Source: Pseudomonas putida (lineage in GTDB: Bacteria > Pseudomonadota > Gammaproteobacteria > Pseudomonadales > Pseudomonadaceae). Taken from it: a stretch of DNA of 64,000 nt. The notes under the pieces are model-generated. The model ran no database searches. It saw nothing but the letters and a program-made list of their open reading frames with translations, and was not told the DNA's origin. How positions within the stretch are numbered: position 1 is the first letter of the stretch; each line of letters opens with the position of its first letter. The position numbers were made by a program, and so were the translations under genes. This document shows, one piece after another, positions 36,039 through 45,138 of this stretch. The stretch is taken from NCBI GenBank assembly GCA_041071465.1, contig CP163498.1, positions 4,110,001 through 4,174,000 of the forward strand, in the 5' to 3' direction.

Positions 36039-36104
36039 GGCGTGGCCTCATGCGGGAGAGCCACGATGTTCGCTGCCGCCGCCTGTCAGGCAGCTGAGGT
36101 GCAC

Positions 36105-36120
36105 ATTACAGCGCTGTCAG
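36105..36120 (-). promoter_or_regulatory. Cop box upstream of copA
   Basis: On the minus strand CTGACAGCGCTGTAAT has the near-palindromic TGACA-N4-TGTAAT form of CopR/CusR-type boxes. It is about 67 bases before the copA start and overlaps the stop codon of the preceding trhP gene, so the copper-responsive promoter sits right at the gene boundary. Confidence 0.65.
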
Positions 36121-37451
36121 CTTGCGGCCTCGTCAGCGCCGAGGTCGCGCATCAGCAGGCCGTAGTCGAGGGTTACCTGCTCCGGGATCGGCAGATACAC
36201 CACATGGCCATCGCCCGGCGCCACCTCGATGGCCTGCTGCTGGCGGTCGCACAGGCGGTGCAGGTCGAAGTGGTAATTGCCGCGCGGGGTCATCAACTCC
36301 AGGTGGTCGCCCACGGCGAAGCGGTTTTTCACCTTGACCTCGGCCAGGCCGTCGACGCGCACGCCGGTCAACTCGCCAACGAACTGCTGACGCTCGGACA
36401 CGGAATTGCCGCGCTGGTAGTTTTGGTACTCGTCGTGCACGTGGCGGCGCAGGAAGCCTTCGGTGTAGCCGCGTTGTGCGAGCGATTCGAGGTTGCCCAT
36501 CAGGGCGCGGTCGAATGGCCGCCCGGCCACCGCGTCGTCGATCGCCTGGCGATACGACTGCACTGCGCGGGCACAGTAGAAGTGCGATTTGGTGCGGCCC
36601 TCGATTTTCAACGAATGCACGCCCATCCCGGCCAGGCGCTCGACGTGCTGGATGGCGCGCAGGTCCTTGGCATTCATGATGTAGGTGCCGTGTTCATCTT
36701 CGAACGCCGGCATTTCAGTGCCAGGGCGGTTGCTTTCCTGCAGCAGGAATACCTGCTCGGTAGGGGCGCCCAGGCCCAGGGTGGGCTGCACTTCGCGCAC
36801 GATATCGCCGGTGGCGTTCTCGGTGGCGGGCGTGGCGTCGTACTTCCAGCGGCAGGCGTTGGTGCAGGTGCCCTGGTTGGCGTCACGCTTATTGAGGTAG
36901 CCCGACAGCAGGCAGCGGCCGGAGTAGGCCATGCACAGGGCGCCGTGGACGAACACCTCCAGCTCCATGTCCGGCACCTGCTGGCGAATTTCTTCGATCT
37001 CTTCCAGCGACAGCTCCCGTGACAGGATCACCCGGCTCAGGCCCAGTTGCTGCCAGAATTGCACACTGGCCCAGTTGACTGTGTTGGCCTGCACCGACAG
37101 GTGTACCGGCATCTGCGGGAAGTGCTGGCGCACCAGCATGATCAGGCCGGGGTCGGACATGATCAGCGCGTCTGGCGCCATCTCGATCACGGGCGCCAGG
37201 TCCTTGAGGAATGTCTTGAGCTTGGCATTGTGCGGGGCGATGTTGACCACCACGTAGAAGCGCTTGCCCAGGGCGTGTGCCTCCTGGATGCCCAGCGCCA
37301 GGTTGGCGTGGTCGAATTCGTTGTTACGCACTCGCAAGCTGTAGCGCGGCTGGCCGGCGTAGACCGCGTCGGCGCCGTAGGCAAAGGCGTAGCGCATGGT
37401 CTTGAGGGTGCCGGCGGGGGCCAGCAATTCGGGCTTGGCGGTAGGGTTCAT
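36117..37451 (-). CDS. trhP: U32-family tRNA 5-hydroxyuridine protein TrhP (YegQ)
   Basis: This is a U32 'peptidase' family protein of 444 residues, now known as TrhP (YegQ), which takes part in prephenate-dependent hydroxylation of tRNA U34 and carries an iron-sulfur cluster. Family marks are ELLAPAGTLKTMRYAFAYGADAVY, HLSVQANTVNW and the U32 signature MELEVFVHGALCMAYSGRCLLS with the TCTNACRWKY cysteines. The start MNPTAKPELLAPAG is chosen by homologue length and by the Anr promoter ending just before it. The oxygen-independent route suits Anr control. Confidence 0.88.
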   Translation of the reverse strand: MNPTAKPELLAPAGTLKTMRYAFAYGADAVYAGQPRYSLRVRNNEFDHANLALGIQEAHALGKRFYVVVNIAPHNAKLKTFLKDLAPVIEMAPDALIMSDPGLIMLVRQHFPQMPVHLSVQANTVNWASVQFWQQLGLSRVILSRELSLEEIEEIRQQVPDMELEVFVHGALCMAYSGRCLLSGYLNKRDANQGTCTNACRWKYDATPATENATGDIVREVQPTLGLGAPTEQVFLLQESNRPGTEMPAFEDEHGTYIMNAKDLRAIQHVERLAGMGVHSLKIEGRTKSHFYCARAVQSYRQAIDDAVAGRPFDRALMGNLESLAQRGYTEGFLRRHVHDEYQNYQRGNSVSERQQFVGELTGVRVDGLAEVKVKNRFAVGDHLELMTPRGNYHFDLHRLCDRQQQAIEVAPGDGHVVYLPIPEQVTLDYGLLMRDLGADEAAS

Positions 37452-37476
37452 GTGCGCACCAGGGCAAAAGGCGCGG

Positions 37477-37518
37477 ATGCTAGGGCCAGTGGCAAACACG
37501 CGTATTGATTTGCATCAA
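37477..37518 (-). promoter_or_regulatory. Anr-dependent (FNR-type) promoter of trhP
   Basis: TTGATTTGCATCAA (37505-37518) is a perfect TTGAT-N4-ATCAA Anr/FNR site. On the minus strand a -10-like TAGCAT (37477-37482) lies 32 bases from its centre, class II spacing. Transcription would start about 20 bases before the trhP ATG at 37451. A role for the divergent AI-2E gene is not supported by a -10 at matching distance. Confidence 0.72.
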
Positions 37519-37584
37519 GGGAGTAACGGCACTTTTAGCCAGCCGGTGAGCACTAATATCCCAGAAGCCACGCGAGAACCTGCG

Positions 37585-38648
37585 ATGAACGAAACCGCGC
37601 TACAGAACAAAGCCCTGGCCGTACTCCTGGCGCTGGTGACCATCGCCTTCTTCTGGATCCTGCTGCCGTACTACGGCGCCATCTTCTGGGCGGTGATCCT
37701 TGGCATCCTGTTCGCCCCGCTGCAGCGCCACCTGCTGATCCGTTTCGGACGGCGGCGCAACCTGGCCGCCGCCGCGACCACACTGGTGTGCCTGCTGGTG
37801 GCGATCCTGCCGGTGATCATCACCAGTGCGCTGCTGGTACAAGAGGGCGCCACGCTGTACCAGCGCATCGAAAGCGGGCAACTGGACATCGCCGGATACG
37901 TCGAGCACGGCAAGGACATGCTCCCGGCATTCGCCCAGCATGGCCTGGACAACATGGGCATGGGCAACCTCGACGGGTTGCGCGACAAGATCACCAAGTG
38001 GGCAACCCAGGGTAGCCAGGCACTGGCTAGCCAGGCGTTCAGTTTTGGCCAGGGCACATTCGAGTTCGTGATCAGTTTTGGCATCATGATGTACCTGCTG
38101 TTCTTCTTCCTGCGTGAAGGGCCCGAGGTGGCCCGTCGGGTGCGGCTGGCCGTGCCACTGCCTGAGCACCAGAAGCGTCGTTTGCAGCTGAAGTTCAACC
38201 GTGTGGTGCGGGCGACCGTGAAAGGCAACGTGCTGGTGGCCATTACCCAGGGCGCGCTGGGCGGTTTCATCTTCTGGGTGCTGGATATTCCGAGTGCATT
38301 GGTGTGGGCGGTGCTGATGGCGTTCTTGTCGCTGCTGCCGGCGGTAGGCGCTGGGATCGTCTGGGCGCCGGTGGCCGCGTATTTCCTGCTGACTGGGGCG
38401 ATACTGCCTGGGGTGATCCTGACCGCGTTCGGTGTGCTGGTGATCGGCCTGGTGGACAACCTGCTGCGGCCGATCCTGGTGGGCAAGGACACACGCATGC
38501 CAGACTATCTGATCCTGGTGTCGACCCTGGGCGGGCTGGCGGTGTTCGGCCTCAACGGCTTCGTGATCGGGCCATTGATCGCGGCGCTGTTCATGTCCAG
38601 CTGGGGATCTTCGCGGCAACCAAACCCCAGGTGCAATTACCCCAGTAG
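37585..38648 (+). CDS. AI-2E/PerM-family transporter, single-base frameshift at C-terminus
   Basis: This is an inner-membrane protein of the AI-2 exporter (TqsA/YdiK/PerM) family with about eight transmembrane segments. The start at 37585 gives MNETALQNKALAVLLALVTI. As read, the frame leaves the protein after LFMSSWG and runs into the next gene. In the following frame it continues IFAATKPQVQLPQ and stops at 38648. One extra G at the GGGG run 38603-38606 restores 354 residues, the family length. Transported substrate unknown; relatives include the autoinducer-2 exporter TqsA and Na+/H+ antiporters. Confidence 0.85.
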
Positions 38649-38699
38649 GGGTTTACCGACGTGCCCAAGGTTGGGTTCAATGCCGTCCCTGGCGCCGTT

Positions 38700-40109
38700 A
38701 TGGAAAACAGCCAAATCGACAAGCCCAACTTTACCTACCAGGCGGTCTACGGCTACTTGCTCGACAGGATCGAGGCCGCACCTGCCGATGTGGAGCAGCG
38801 TCTGCCGTCGCTGCGCCAGCTTGCGCGGCAATTGCATGTTTCGGTATCGAGTACCCAGTACGCCTATGCGCTGCTCGAAGACGAAGGGCGGGTGTATGCT
38901 CGGCCAAAGCAGGGCTACTTCAGCCGAGCCCGTCCCACCGCCATCTGTGTGCAGCATTCGGAAAACCTGCTCGACACCGTATTCGCCAGCGCCCGACAGC
39001 CGGGTATGTTGGCCTTGGGCAGCGATGCGCCGGCCATGTTGCTGTCGCTGCAGCAGCCGCTGCTGATGATCGAGCGCGAACTGGCGCGTCAATACCCGCA
39101 TTCTTTGGCGCCGCTGTATCAGCCCTTCGGTGAGCCCGAGTTGCGCACGGTACTGGCCGACCGCTACACCCGCTCGGCACAGCAGTACTGGAGCGCCGAT
39201 CACGTGTTCATCGGCGCGGACCTGCGCAGTGTGCTGGAAGTGTCCTTACGCGCCCTGGGCCTCGAAGGCCAGCTGGCATTGGTGGAGTCGCCCTGCAACT
39301 GGGCAGTGCTGAGGCAATTGCAGGCTGCGCGCATGACCATCATCGAAGTGCCCTTGGGTGATGACGGGCGTTTCGATTTGCAGCAGGTTCACCGGCTGTT
39401 GCGCGATCAGCCGATACGCCTGGCCGTGCTGTCGTCGGCGGCCAACGTACCCCAGGGTGGTCTGATGCCTGCGTCAGACAAGCAGCTGGTCTGCCGCTGG
39501 CTTGCCAAGCACGCTGTGTGGCTGTTTGAAAACGATGGCTACGGCGAGTTGTGCTTCCACGCCGGAGCACCGCGCTACCGGGACTTCGCCGACCCTGACC
39601 GGCTGCTGGTGTTTTCGACCTTCGACAAACTGATTGGCGCAGAGGCGCCCTTTGGCTACCTGCTTTGTCGCAAGCAGACCGAACGCTTTCAGCAGCTGTT
39701 CCTGGAACGAGCCTTTCGCTTGTCGCCGATCCGCCAAAGGGCCATCGCCCGGCTTTTCACCTCGCGTCGGGTCGAGTTGCATGTGCAGCGTTTGCTGCCG
39801 AAGTTGCGCGAGCGTTTACAGCAGATGAGGCGGCTACTGGAAGCGCACGGCCAGGGCTGCCTGCGCATCGCCGAGTCGCAGGGCGGGGCCAGCCTGTGGC
39901 TGCAGGCGACCCGGCCGGTGGATATGCGCCGGGTCTTCGAGCGGTTGCTGGCGCAGCGTATCGTCATTGCGCCCGGTGAAATTTTCAGCCAGTGCGGCCT
40001 TTGGCGCAGTCATCTGCGGCTGTGCTGCACGGTGGACTGGAGCAAGGATATCGCCCAGGCGCTGCAATGCCTGGTCAAGGCCATCGAGGATGAACTTCAC
40101 ACTCCGTAA
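38700..40109 (+). CDS. MocR-type regulator (GntR HTH fused to aminotransferase fold)
   Basis: This is a PLP-dependent regulator of the MocR/PdxR group, 469 residues. An N-terminal GntR winged helix ([20 protein letters not shown]) is joined to a class-I aminotransferase-like domain. The segment [18 protein letters not shown] holds the likely PLP lysine. The usual YSKT..P...RLGY motif is altered, so catalysis is doubtful and PLP sensing is more likely. A GTG at 38661 is an alternative start. It converges on the PanB-like gene with a 13-base overlap of the 3' ends. Target genes unknown. Confidence 0.85.
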   Translation: MENSQIDKPNFTYQAVYGYLLDRIEAAPADVEQRLPSLRQLARQLHVSVSSTQYAYALLEDEGRVYARPKQGYFSRARPTAICVQHSENLLDTVFASARQPGMLALGSDAPAMLLSLQQPLLMIERELARQYPHSLAPLYQPFGEPELRTVLADRYTRSAQQYWSADHVFIGADLRSVLEVSLRALGLEGQLALVESPCNWAVLRQLQAARMTIIEVPLGDDGRFDLQQVHRLLRDQPIRLAVLSSAANVPQGGLMPASDKQLVCRWLAKHAVWLFENDGYGELCFHAGAPRYRDFADPDRLLVFSTFDKLIGAEAPFGYLLCRKQTERFQQLFLERAFRLSPIRQRAIARLFTSRRVELHVQRLLPKLRERLQQMRRLLEAHGQGCLRIAESQGGASLWLQATRPVDMRRVFERLLAQRIVIAPGEIFSQCGLWRSHLRLCCTVDWSKDIAQALQCLVKAIEDELHTP

Positions 40110-40912
40110 CAATGGTGCATGGCAGGGAAGGTGCCGTCGCGCACCTCATCAGCGTAGCGGGCGCAGGCTTCACGGATTGCCAGGCCGAGGTCGGCATACT
40201 GCTTGACGAAGCGTGGCACGTGCGCGCCACCGAGCCCTAGCAGGTCTTCGGTGACCAGCACCTGGCCATCGCAGGCGGGGGAAGCGCCAATGCCGACAGT
40301 GGGTTTGTCGGTGGCCTGGGTGATGGCGCGGGCCACGGGTTCGGCTACGCCTTCCAGCAAAAGGCTGAAAGCGCCAGCGTGCAGGTTGGCTTGCGCGTCG
40401 GCCCGTAACGCTGCAGCGCTGTCCGGGCTCAACCCCTGGGCTTTGTAGCCGCCCATGGCATTGACGAACTGCGGCATCAGGCCGATGTGCGCCATGATCG
40501 GTATCCCTCTTGCGACCAGGAACTCGACGGTGCTGGCCAACGCCTGGTTCGCTTCCAGCTTGAGTGCGTCGCAGCCGGTGCTGGCCAATACTTGGGCACA
40601 ATTGCGAAACGCCTGCTCGTGGGATTCCTGATAACTGCCGAACGGCATGTCGGCGATCACGCAGGCCAGGCGGGTGCTGTCGACCACGGCGCGGGTATGG
40701 GCGATGGTTTCGTCCAGGCGCATACCCAGTGTGGACGGGCGGCCATAGCCGACCATGGCGGTGGAGTCGCCGACCAGGATGAAGTCGACCAGCGGATCGA
40801 TCACCCGTGCGATCGAGCTTGAGTAAGCGGTGAGCGAAACGATCTTCTGTCGGCCTTTCATGGCCACCAGTTGCGGCACGGTGAGACGGCTGTTGCGGGT
40901 GTGTGTGCTCAT
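40097..40912 (-). CDS. 3-methyl-2-oxobutanoate hydroxymethyltransferase (PanB-like)
   Basis: This is a PanB-family protein of 271 residues. Known PanB makes ketopantoate from 2-ketoisovalerate and methylene-tetrahydrofolate for pantothenate synthesis. Conserved elements are VGDSTAMV (usually GDSLGMV), IADMPF with its metal aspartate, LKLEANQ, LLLEGV and [11 protein letters not shown]. The catalytic acidic residues are kept. No panC neighbour is present, and its substitutions near the active site suggest it is a paralogue with a related substrate rather than the main PanB. Confidence 0.8.
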   Translation of the reverse strand: MSTHTRNSRLTVPQLVAMKGRQKIVSLTAYSSSIARVIDPLVDFILVGDSTAMVGYGRPSTLGMRLDETIAHTRAVVDSTRLACVIADMPFGSYQESHEQAFRNCAQVLASTGCDALKLEANQALASTVEFLVARGIPIMAHIGLMPQFVNAMGGYKAQGLSPDSAAALRADAQANLHAGAFSLLLEGVAEPVARAITQATDKPTVGIGASPACDGQVLVTEDLLGLGGAHVPRFVKQYADLGLAIREACARYADEVRDGTFPAMHHCYGV

Positions 40913-41026
40913 CGGGGGTTGGGCATCTCAGAACAGGGATGGCCCATTTTTGGCAACTTGCGGCGGCAACTCAATGTACAGATTCAGGCTGAAAAGCAAC
41001 CCAGATCAGTCGCGAGATGGTTGACT

Positions 41027-41049
41027 GAAAAGGGCCGCGAAGCGGCCCC
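41027..41049 (-). terminator. Terminator of the phnWX transcript
   Basis: On the minus strand GGGCCGC-TTC-GCGGCCC is followed by TTTT. It lies 10 bases after the phnX stop and should end the phnW-phnX transcript. Confidence 0.75.
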
Positions 41050-41058
41050 ATGGACGGG

Positions 41059-41886
41059 TCAGAAGGTTTGCGGCATCTCGCCTTTGGCCAGGCACCGGTT
41101 GATGTCGGCAATCACTTCGGGCAGTTCATTGATGGTGTCGATCAGGTAGTGCGGGCGGGAACCGGCGAACAGCGCATGGATGCGTTGGCGCTCGCTTTCC
41201 AGTTTCTCGGCACTCAGTGCCCGGAAACCTTCCCAGGTCAGCCCCAGCGCGTTGCCCGAGCACACCAGCGCCACGGTCCACATGCCGGCACGGCGGCCTT
41301 CGAGAATGCCTGGCACGGTGTCGTCGACCTTCACGCAGGCCGCTACATCGTCGATGCCCAGCGCGATCACGTTGGCCAGGGCCTGGGCCGGCCACGGCCG
41401 GCCGTTCGGGGTTTCGTCGGTGGCCACCACGTGGTCCGCCACGTAGCCGTTCTGTGCTGCCAGTTCCACCACCTTGTCCATGACCACTTTCGGGTAGCCC
41501 GAGCATGAGCCGATCTTCAGCCCGTCTTGGCGCAGACCGGTCAAGGTCTCAAGGGCACCAGGGATCAGTGCCGAATGTACGGCGATCTTCTCGATTTGCA
41601 GCGGCATGAAGCGGTTGTAGATGGCCGTGACGTCATCGTCGGTCGGGGTACGGCCAAACACCTTGCGGTAGCGCTCGGCAATTTCCGGCACGTCGCACAG
41701 GGTGCGGATATGGTCCCATTTGCCCATGCCCATCGGGCCACGGGCTTCTTCGATGGACACCTGCACATCGAATTCGGCGAAGGCTTCGACGAAGATCTGG
41801 GTGGGAGCGAAGGAGCCGAAATCGACCACGGTGCCGGCCCAGTCGAGGATGGCGGCTTGCAGCTGGGTTGGGTTGCTGTAGTTCAT
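41059..41886 (-). CDS. phnX: Phosphonoacetaldehyde hydrolase
   Basis: PhnX cleaves the C-P bond of phosphonoacetaldehyde to acetaldehyde and phosphate. It is a HAD-superfamily enzyme of 275 residues. The nucleophile aspartate is in [16 protein letters not shown] and the Schiff-base lysine is in GMGKWDHIR. The Mg-binding segment [17 protein letters not shown] is present. The start [10 protein letters not shown] at 41886 gives the usual length. It follows phnW on the same strand by 34 bases and completes two-step degradation of 2-aminoethylphosphonate. Confidence 0.93.
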   Translation of the reverse strand: MNYSNPTQLQAAILDWAGTVVDFGSFAPTQIFVEAFAEFDVQVSIEEARGPMGMGKWDHIRTLCDVPEIAERYRKVFGRTPTDDDVTAIYNRFMPLQIEKIAVHSALIPGALETLTGLRQDGLKIGSCSGYPKVVMDKVVELAAQNGYVADHVVATDETPNGRPWPAQALANVIALGIDDVAACVKVDDTVPGILEGRRAGMWTVALVCSGNALGLTWEGFRALSAEKLESERQRIHALFAGSRPHYLIDTINELPEVIADINRCLAKGEMPQTF

Positions 41887-41920
41887 GTGCGCTAATTCCT
41901 GAATTCGGGTGGGCAAAGGG

Positions 41921-43026
41921 TCAGATGTCCAGCACTTCCATTTCCCGCAGCACTTGGGCTACGGCATTCACGGCGGCCTGCATGCCGTCCGCCCGACCAC
42001 ACCGATGCAGCCGACGCGGAAGGTTTCGACTTGGGTCAGCTTGCCTGGGTAGAGGATGAAACCCTTGGCCTTGACCCGCTCATAGAAGTCCTTGAACTGA
42101 TAGCGGGCATCGTTCGGTGCGTGGAAGGTGACGATGATCGGCGCCTGGATCTCGGCTGGCAGGAAGCTGCGCAGGCCAATGGCAGCCATGCCGTCGAGCA
42201 GGGTCTTGCAGTTGTCGGCGTAGCGCTGGTGGCGAGCCGGCAGGCCACCTTCCTCGTTGTATTGCTGCAGCGCTTCATGCAGGGCCGCGACCACGTGGGT
42301 GGGCGGGGTGAAGCGCCACTGGCCGGTCTTGGCCATGTAGGCGTGCTGGTCGTGCAGGTCCATGGCCAGCGAGTGGGCATTGCCTTCGGCAGCGGCCAGA
42401 GCGGTTTTTTCGGCGAAGACGAAGCCCATGCCTGGGACGCCTTCCAAGCACTTGCCGGAAGCGGCGATCAGCGCCTCGAAGGGAATTTCGCGGGCGTCGA
42501 TCGGCAGCGCGCCGAACGAACTCATGGCATCGATGATCAGGCGTTTTCCGTGGCGTTTGATCACCTGAGCGATTTCGGGCAACGGGTTGAGAATGCCGGT
42601 GCTGGTTTCGCAGTGGATCAGCGCAACGTGGGTCACGGCGGGGTCGGCGGCCAGCAGGCGGTCGACGTCGGCGGCGGTGGTCGGCTGGTCTTCGGCGGTT
42701 TCGAAGGTGCTGTAGGGACGGCCCAGCACTTTGCAGATCTTCGCCAGGCGCTGGCCATAGGCGCCATTGATCAGCACCAGCACCTTGCCATCGCGTGGCA
42801 CCAGGGTGCCGATGGCCGCTTCCACGGCGAAGGTGCCGCTGCCTTGCAGCGGCACGCAGTGGTGGCTGGCGCTGCCGTCGATGATCGCCAGCAGTTGCTC
42901 GCACACACTGGCGGTCAGTTGATTGAAGTCGCGGTCCCAGGAGCCCCAGTCCACCAGCATGGCTTGGCGGGTGCGGATTGATGTGGTCAGGGGACCTGGG
43001 GTCAGCAGAATCGGGGCGTTGCTCAT
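41921..43026 (-). CDS. phnW: 2-aminoethylphosphonate--pyruvate transaminase, single-base frameshift at C-terminus
   Basis: PhnW transfers the amino group of 2-aminoethylphosphonate to pyruvate, giving phosphonoacetaldehyde and alanine, with PLP. It starts [20 protein letters not shown] and has the PLP lysine in [15 protein letters not shown]. As read the frame ends at 41968 with [10 protein letters not shown]. In the next frame it continues [20 protein letters not shown] to a stop at 41921. One extra C at 41992-41994 (+ strand) restores 368 residues, the family length. It precedes phnX on the same strand, and a LysR gene diverges from it. Confidence 0.9.
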
Positions 43027-43138
43027 TCCGTTATTCCTCACAAGCGGTGGGCTGAAACTACGGGGCCTAGGTTGCAATTCACGCTGCCATCAATCAAATT
43101 GTTTGTTGTTATCCCAGCTATAAGTCAGGCCGATAATT

Positions 43139-44002
43139 ATGAACCTGTTCCAGTTGCGCGCTTTCGATGCCGTGGCCCGTGAGGGCAGCTTTACCCGTGC
43201 TGCCGAGCGTCTGTTCATCAGCCAGCCGGCGGTGACCGGGCATGTGAAGGCACTGGAGGAGCATTACCAGATCACCTTGCTGCGGCGTACTGCACGGCGA
43301 GTGGAACTGACCGAAGAGGGTACCCGCCTGGCGGCCATTACCCGCGCCATGTTCGGTCTGGCTGAAGAAGCGCAAGCCATGCTCGAGGCCAACCGCCAGT
43401 TGCTGACCGGGCGCCTGGAGGTCGCCGCCGACGGTCCGCACCGGGTCATGCCCATGCTGGCGCAGTTGCGCGAACGCTACCCTGGCATCACCGTCAACTT
43501 GCGCCTGGGCAACGCACAGGAGACGCTGGCTGCGCTGTTGTCCGAACATGCCGATGTGGCGGTGTTGACCGAAATCGAACCGCGCAAGGGCCTGTATCTG
43601 CAGAACCTGTGCGAATCGCGACTATGCGCGCTGTTGCCAGCGGGGCATGCCTGGGCCGATGGCGAAGGTGACTTACCCCTGGCCGAGCTGCACCAGCAGA
43701 TCATGGTGCTGCGCGAGCCCAGTTCGACTACCCGACGCACCTTCGACAAGGCCTGCGGCACTGCCGGTGTGCAGCCACGTGTGCAACTGGAGCTGGACAG
43801 CCGTGAGGCGGTTACCGAGGCGGTGGCATCGCAGCTTGGCATTGGTGTGGTGTCGTCCACGGAAGTGGCCAACGACCCCCGAGTGGTGGCGCGGCCGCTG
43901 GCCGGGCAGGGCCTGGTCAACCAGCACATGGTCGGCTGCCTTGAGCGGCGCCGTGAGTTACGCTTGATCCAGGCATTCCTGGGCCTGGCGGCCAGCCTCT
44001 GA
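43139..44002 (+). CDS. LysR-family regulator of the phosphonate genes
   Basis: This LysR regulator has 287 residues, starting MNLFQLRAFDAVAREGSFTR, with HTH segment FISQPAVTGHVKALEEHY and an effector-binding C-terminal domain. It diverges from phnW across 112 bp, the usual layout for a LysR activator of an AEP-degradation operon in pseudomonads. The likely inducer is 2-aminoethylphosphonate; this is inference from position. Confidence 0.87.
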   Translation: MNLFQLRAFDAVAREGSFTRAAERLFISQPAVTGHVKALEEHYQITLLRRTARRVELTEEGTRLAAITRAMFGLAEEAQAMLEANRQLLTGRLEVAADGPHRVMPMLAQLRERYPGITVNLRLGNAQETLAALLSEHADVAVLTEIEPRKGLYLQNLCESRLCALLPAGHAWADGEGDLPLAELHQQIMVLREPSSTTRRTFDKACGTAGVQPRVQLELDSREAVTEAVASQLGIGVVSSTEVANDPRVVARPLAGQGLVNQHMVGCLERRRELRLIQAFLGLAASL

Positions 44003-44040
44003 GCCGGCCTAAGATGGCGACATAACCTGATGGACTGCTG

Positions 44041-45063
44041 ATGAGCGAGAAAGACACCATTTCCATGCAACTGGTGCGCGAGGCCCTGTTGCAGACCTGC
44101 CCGGCAGGCGAGCCGGATGCTGCGTTGCTGGCGCGCGCCGGTATCGATGCCGGGCAGTTGCAAGCCCCGGATGCTCGCGTCAGTGCCGAGGCCTATGCCC
44201 GGCTCTGGCGCTTGCTGGCGCGGCGTTGCAATGACGAATTCTTCGCCATGGACCCGCGCGGCCTGCGCGGCGGCAGCCTGGCGTTCCTGTGCCGGGCGAG
44301 CATGGCACAGCCAACTTTGGGCGAGGGCCTGGAAACCGCGCTGGCGTTTCTTTCGCTGATGCTCGAAGACCTGCAGCCAAGCCTGGTGCGTCAGCAGGGC
44401 CTGGCGGAAATTGTCATCAATGAGCCGCGCGACCTGCCACGGCGTGCGTTCACCTATTTCACATTCTGGATGATCGTGCATGGAGTGGCCTGCTGGCTGG
44501 CCGGGCGACGCATTGCCATTCTGGCCATTGAGCTGCGCTGTGCCGAACCACCGTATTGTGACGATTACCGGGTGATGTTTTCCGAGAACCTGCAGTTCGA
44601 GCGGCCACGCACTCGCATGATCATCAGTGCCGACTGCCTCGACGTGCCGCTGCGCCGCAGCTCTGAGGACCTGCAGCGCTTTCTGGCCGAGGCGCCCGGC
44701 AACATCCTGGTCAAGTACCGTGACCCGGCCAGCCTGGGGCGGCGTATCCGCGCCGACTTGCTGCAATTGGACCCGTCCTGCTGGCCGGATGCCGATGCCC
44801 TGGCACGACAATTGTGCCTGTCCCCGTCCACCTTGCGCCGTCGGCTGGCGGAGGAGGGGCAGAGTTACCAGGTGCTCAAGGACAGTGTCCGGCGTGAACT
44901 GGCCATCGCCTGGTTAAGCCAGGTCGAAGCGCCCATGGGGGAAATTGCCGAGCGCCTTGGGTTTGCCGATGGCAGTTCGTTCTACAAGGCATTTCGCAAG
45001 TGGTTCGGTTGCAACCCTGGGCACTACCGTGCACTGATTCAGGCCCAAGGGGCGGCGGGTTGA
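44041..45063 (+). CDS. AraC-family regulator with arabinose-binding-type domain
   Basis: This is an OruR/ArgR-like AraC regulator of 340 residues. The N-terminal 'arabinose-binding domain of AraC type' spans about residues 20-210. The C-terminal double HTH is marked by ARQLCLSPSTLRRRLAEEGQ and ERLGFADGSSFYKAFRKWFG. It lies 39 bases after the LysR gene and 75 bases before the giant NEL protein genes, same strand. It could control either itself, the phosphonate genes or the NEL genes. Confidence 0.87.
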   Translation: MSEKDTISMQLVREALLQTCPAGEPDAALLARAGIDAGQLQAPDARVSAEAYARLWRLLARRCNDEFFAMDPRGLRGGSLAFLCRASMAQPTLGEGLETALAFLSLMLEDLQPSLVRQQGLAEIVINEPRDLPRRAFTYFTFWMIVHGVACWLAGRRIAILAIELRCAEPPYCDDYRVMFSENLQFERPRTRMIISADCLDVPLRRSSEDLQRFLAEAPGNILVKYRDPASLGRRIRADLLQLDPSCWPDADALARQLCLSPSTLRRRLAEEGQSYQVLKDSVRRELAIAWLSQVEAPMGEIAERLGFADGSSFYKAFRKWFGCNPGHYRALIQAQGAAG

Positions 45064-45138
45064 AGGGTGGAGGTTCCCACTGCCGCTGACACTGGCGTGC
45101 AGGCAGGTTGTCGGTTTTTCCATCGCAAGGAGACCGAC

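Noticed and set aside
37585..39066. Apparent fusion of the AI-2E permease with sequence from the following gene
   Set aside because: The tail after SSWG is out-of-frame translation; the adjacent frame gives the natural permease terminus, so this is a frameshift, not a fusion.
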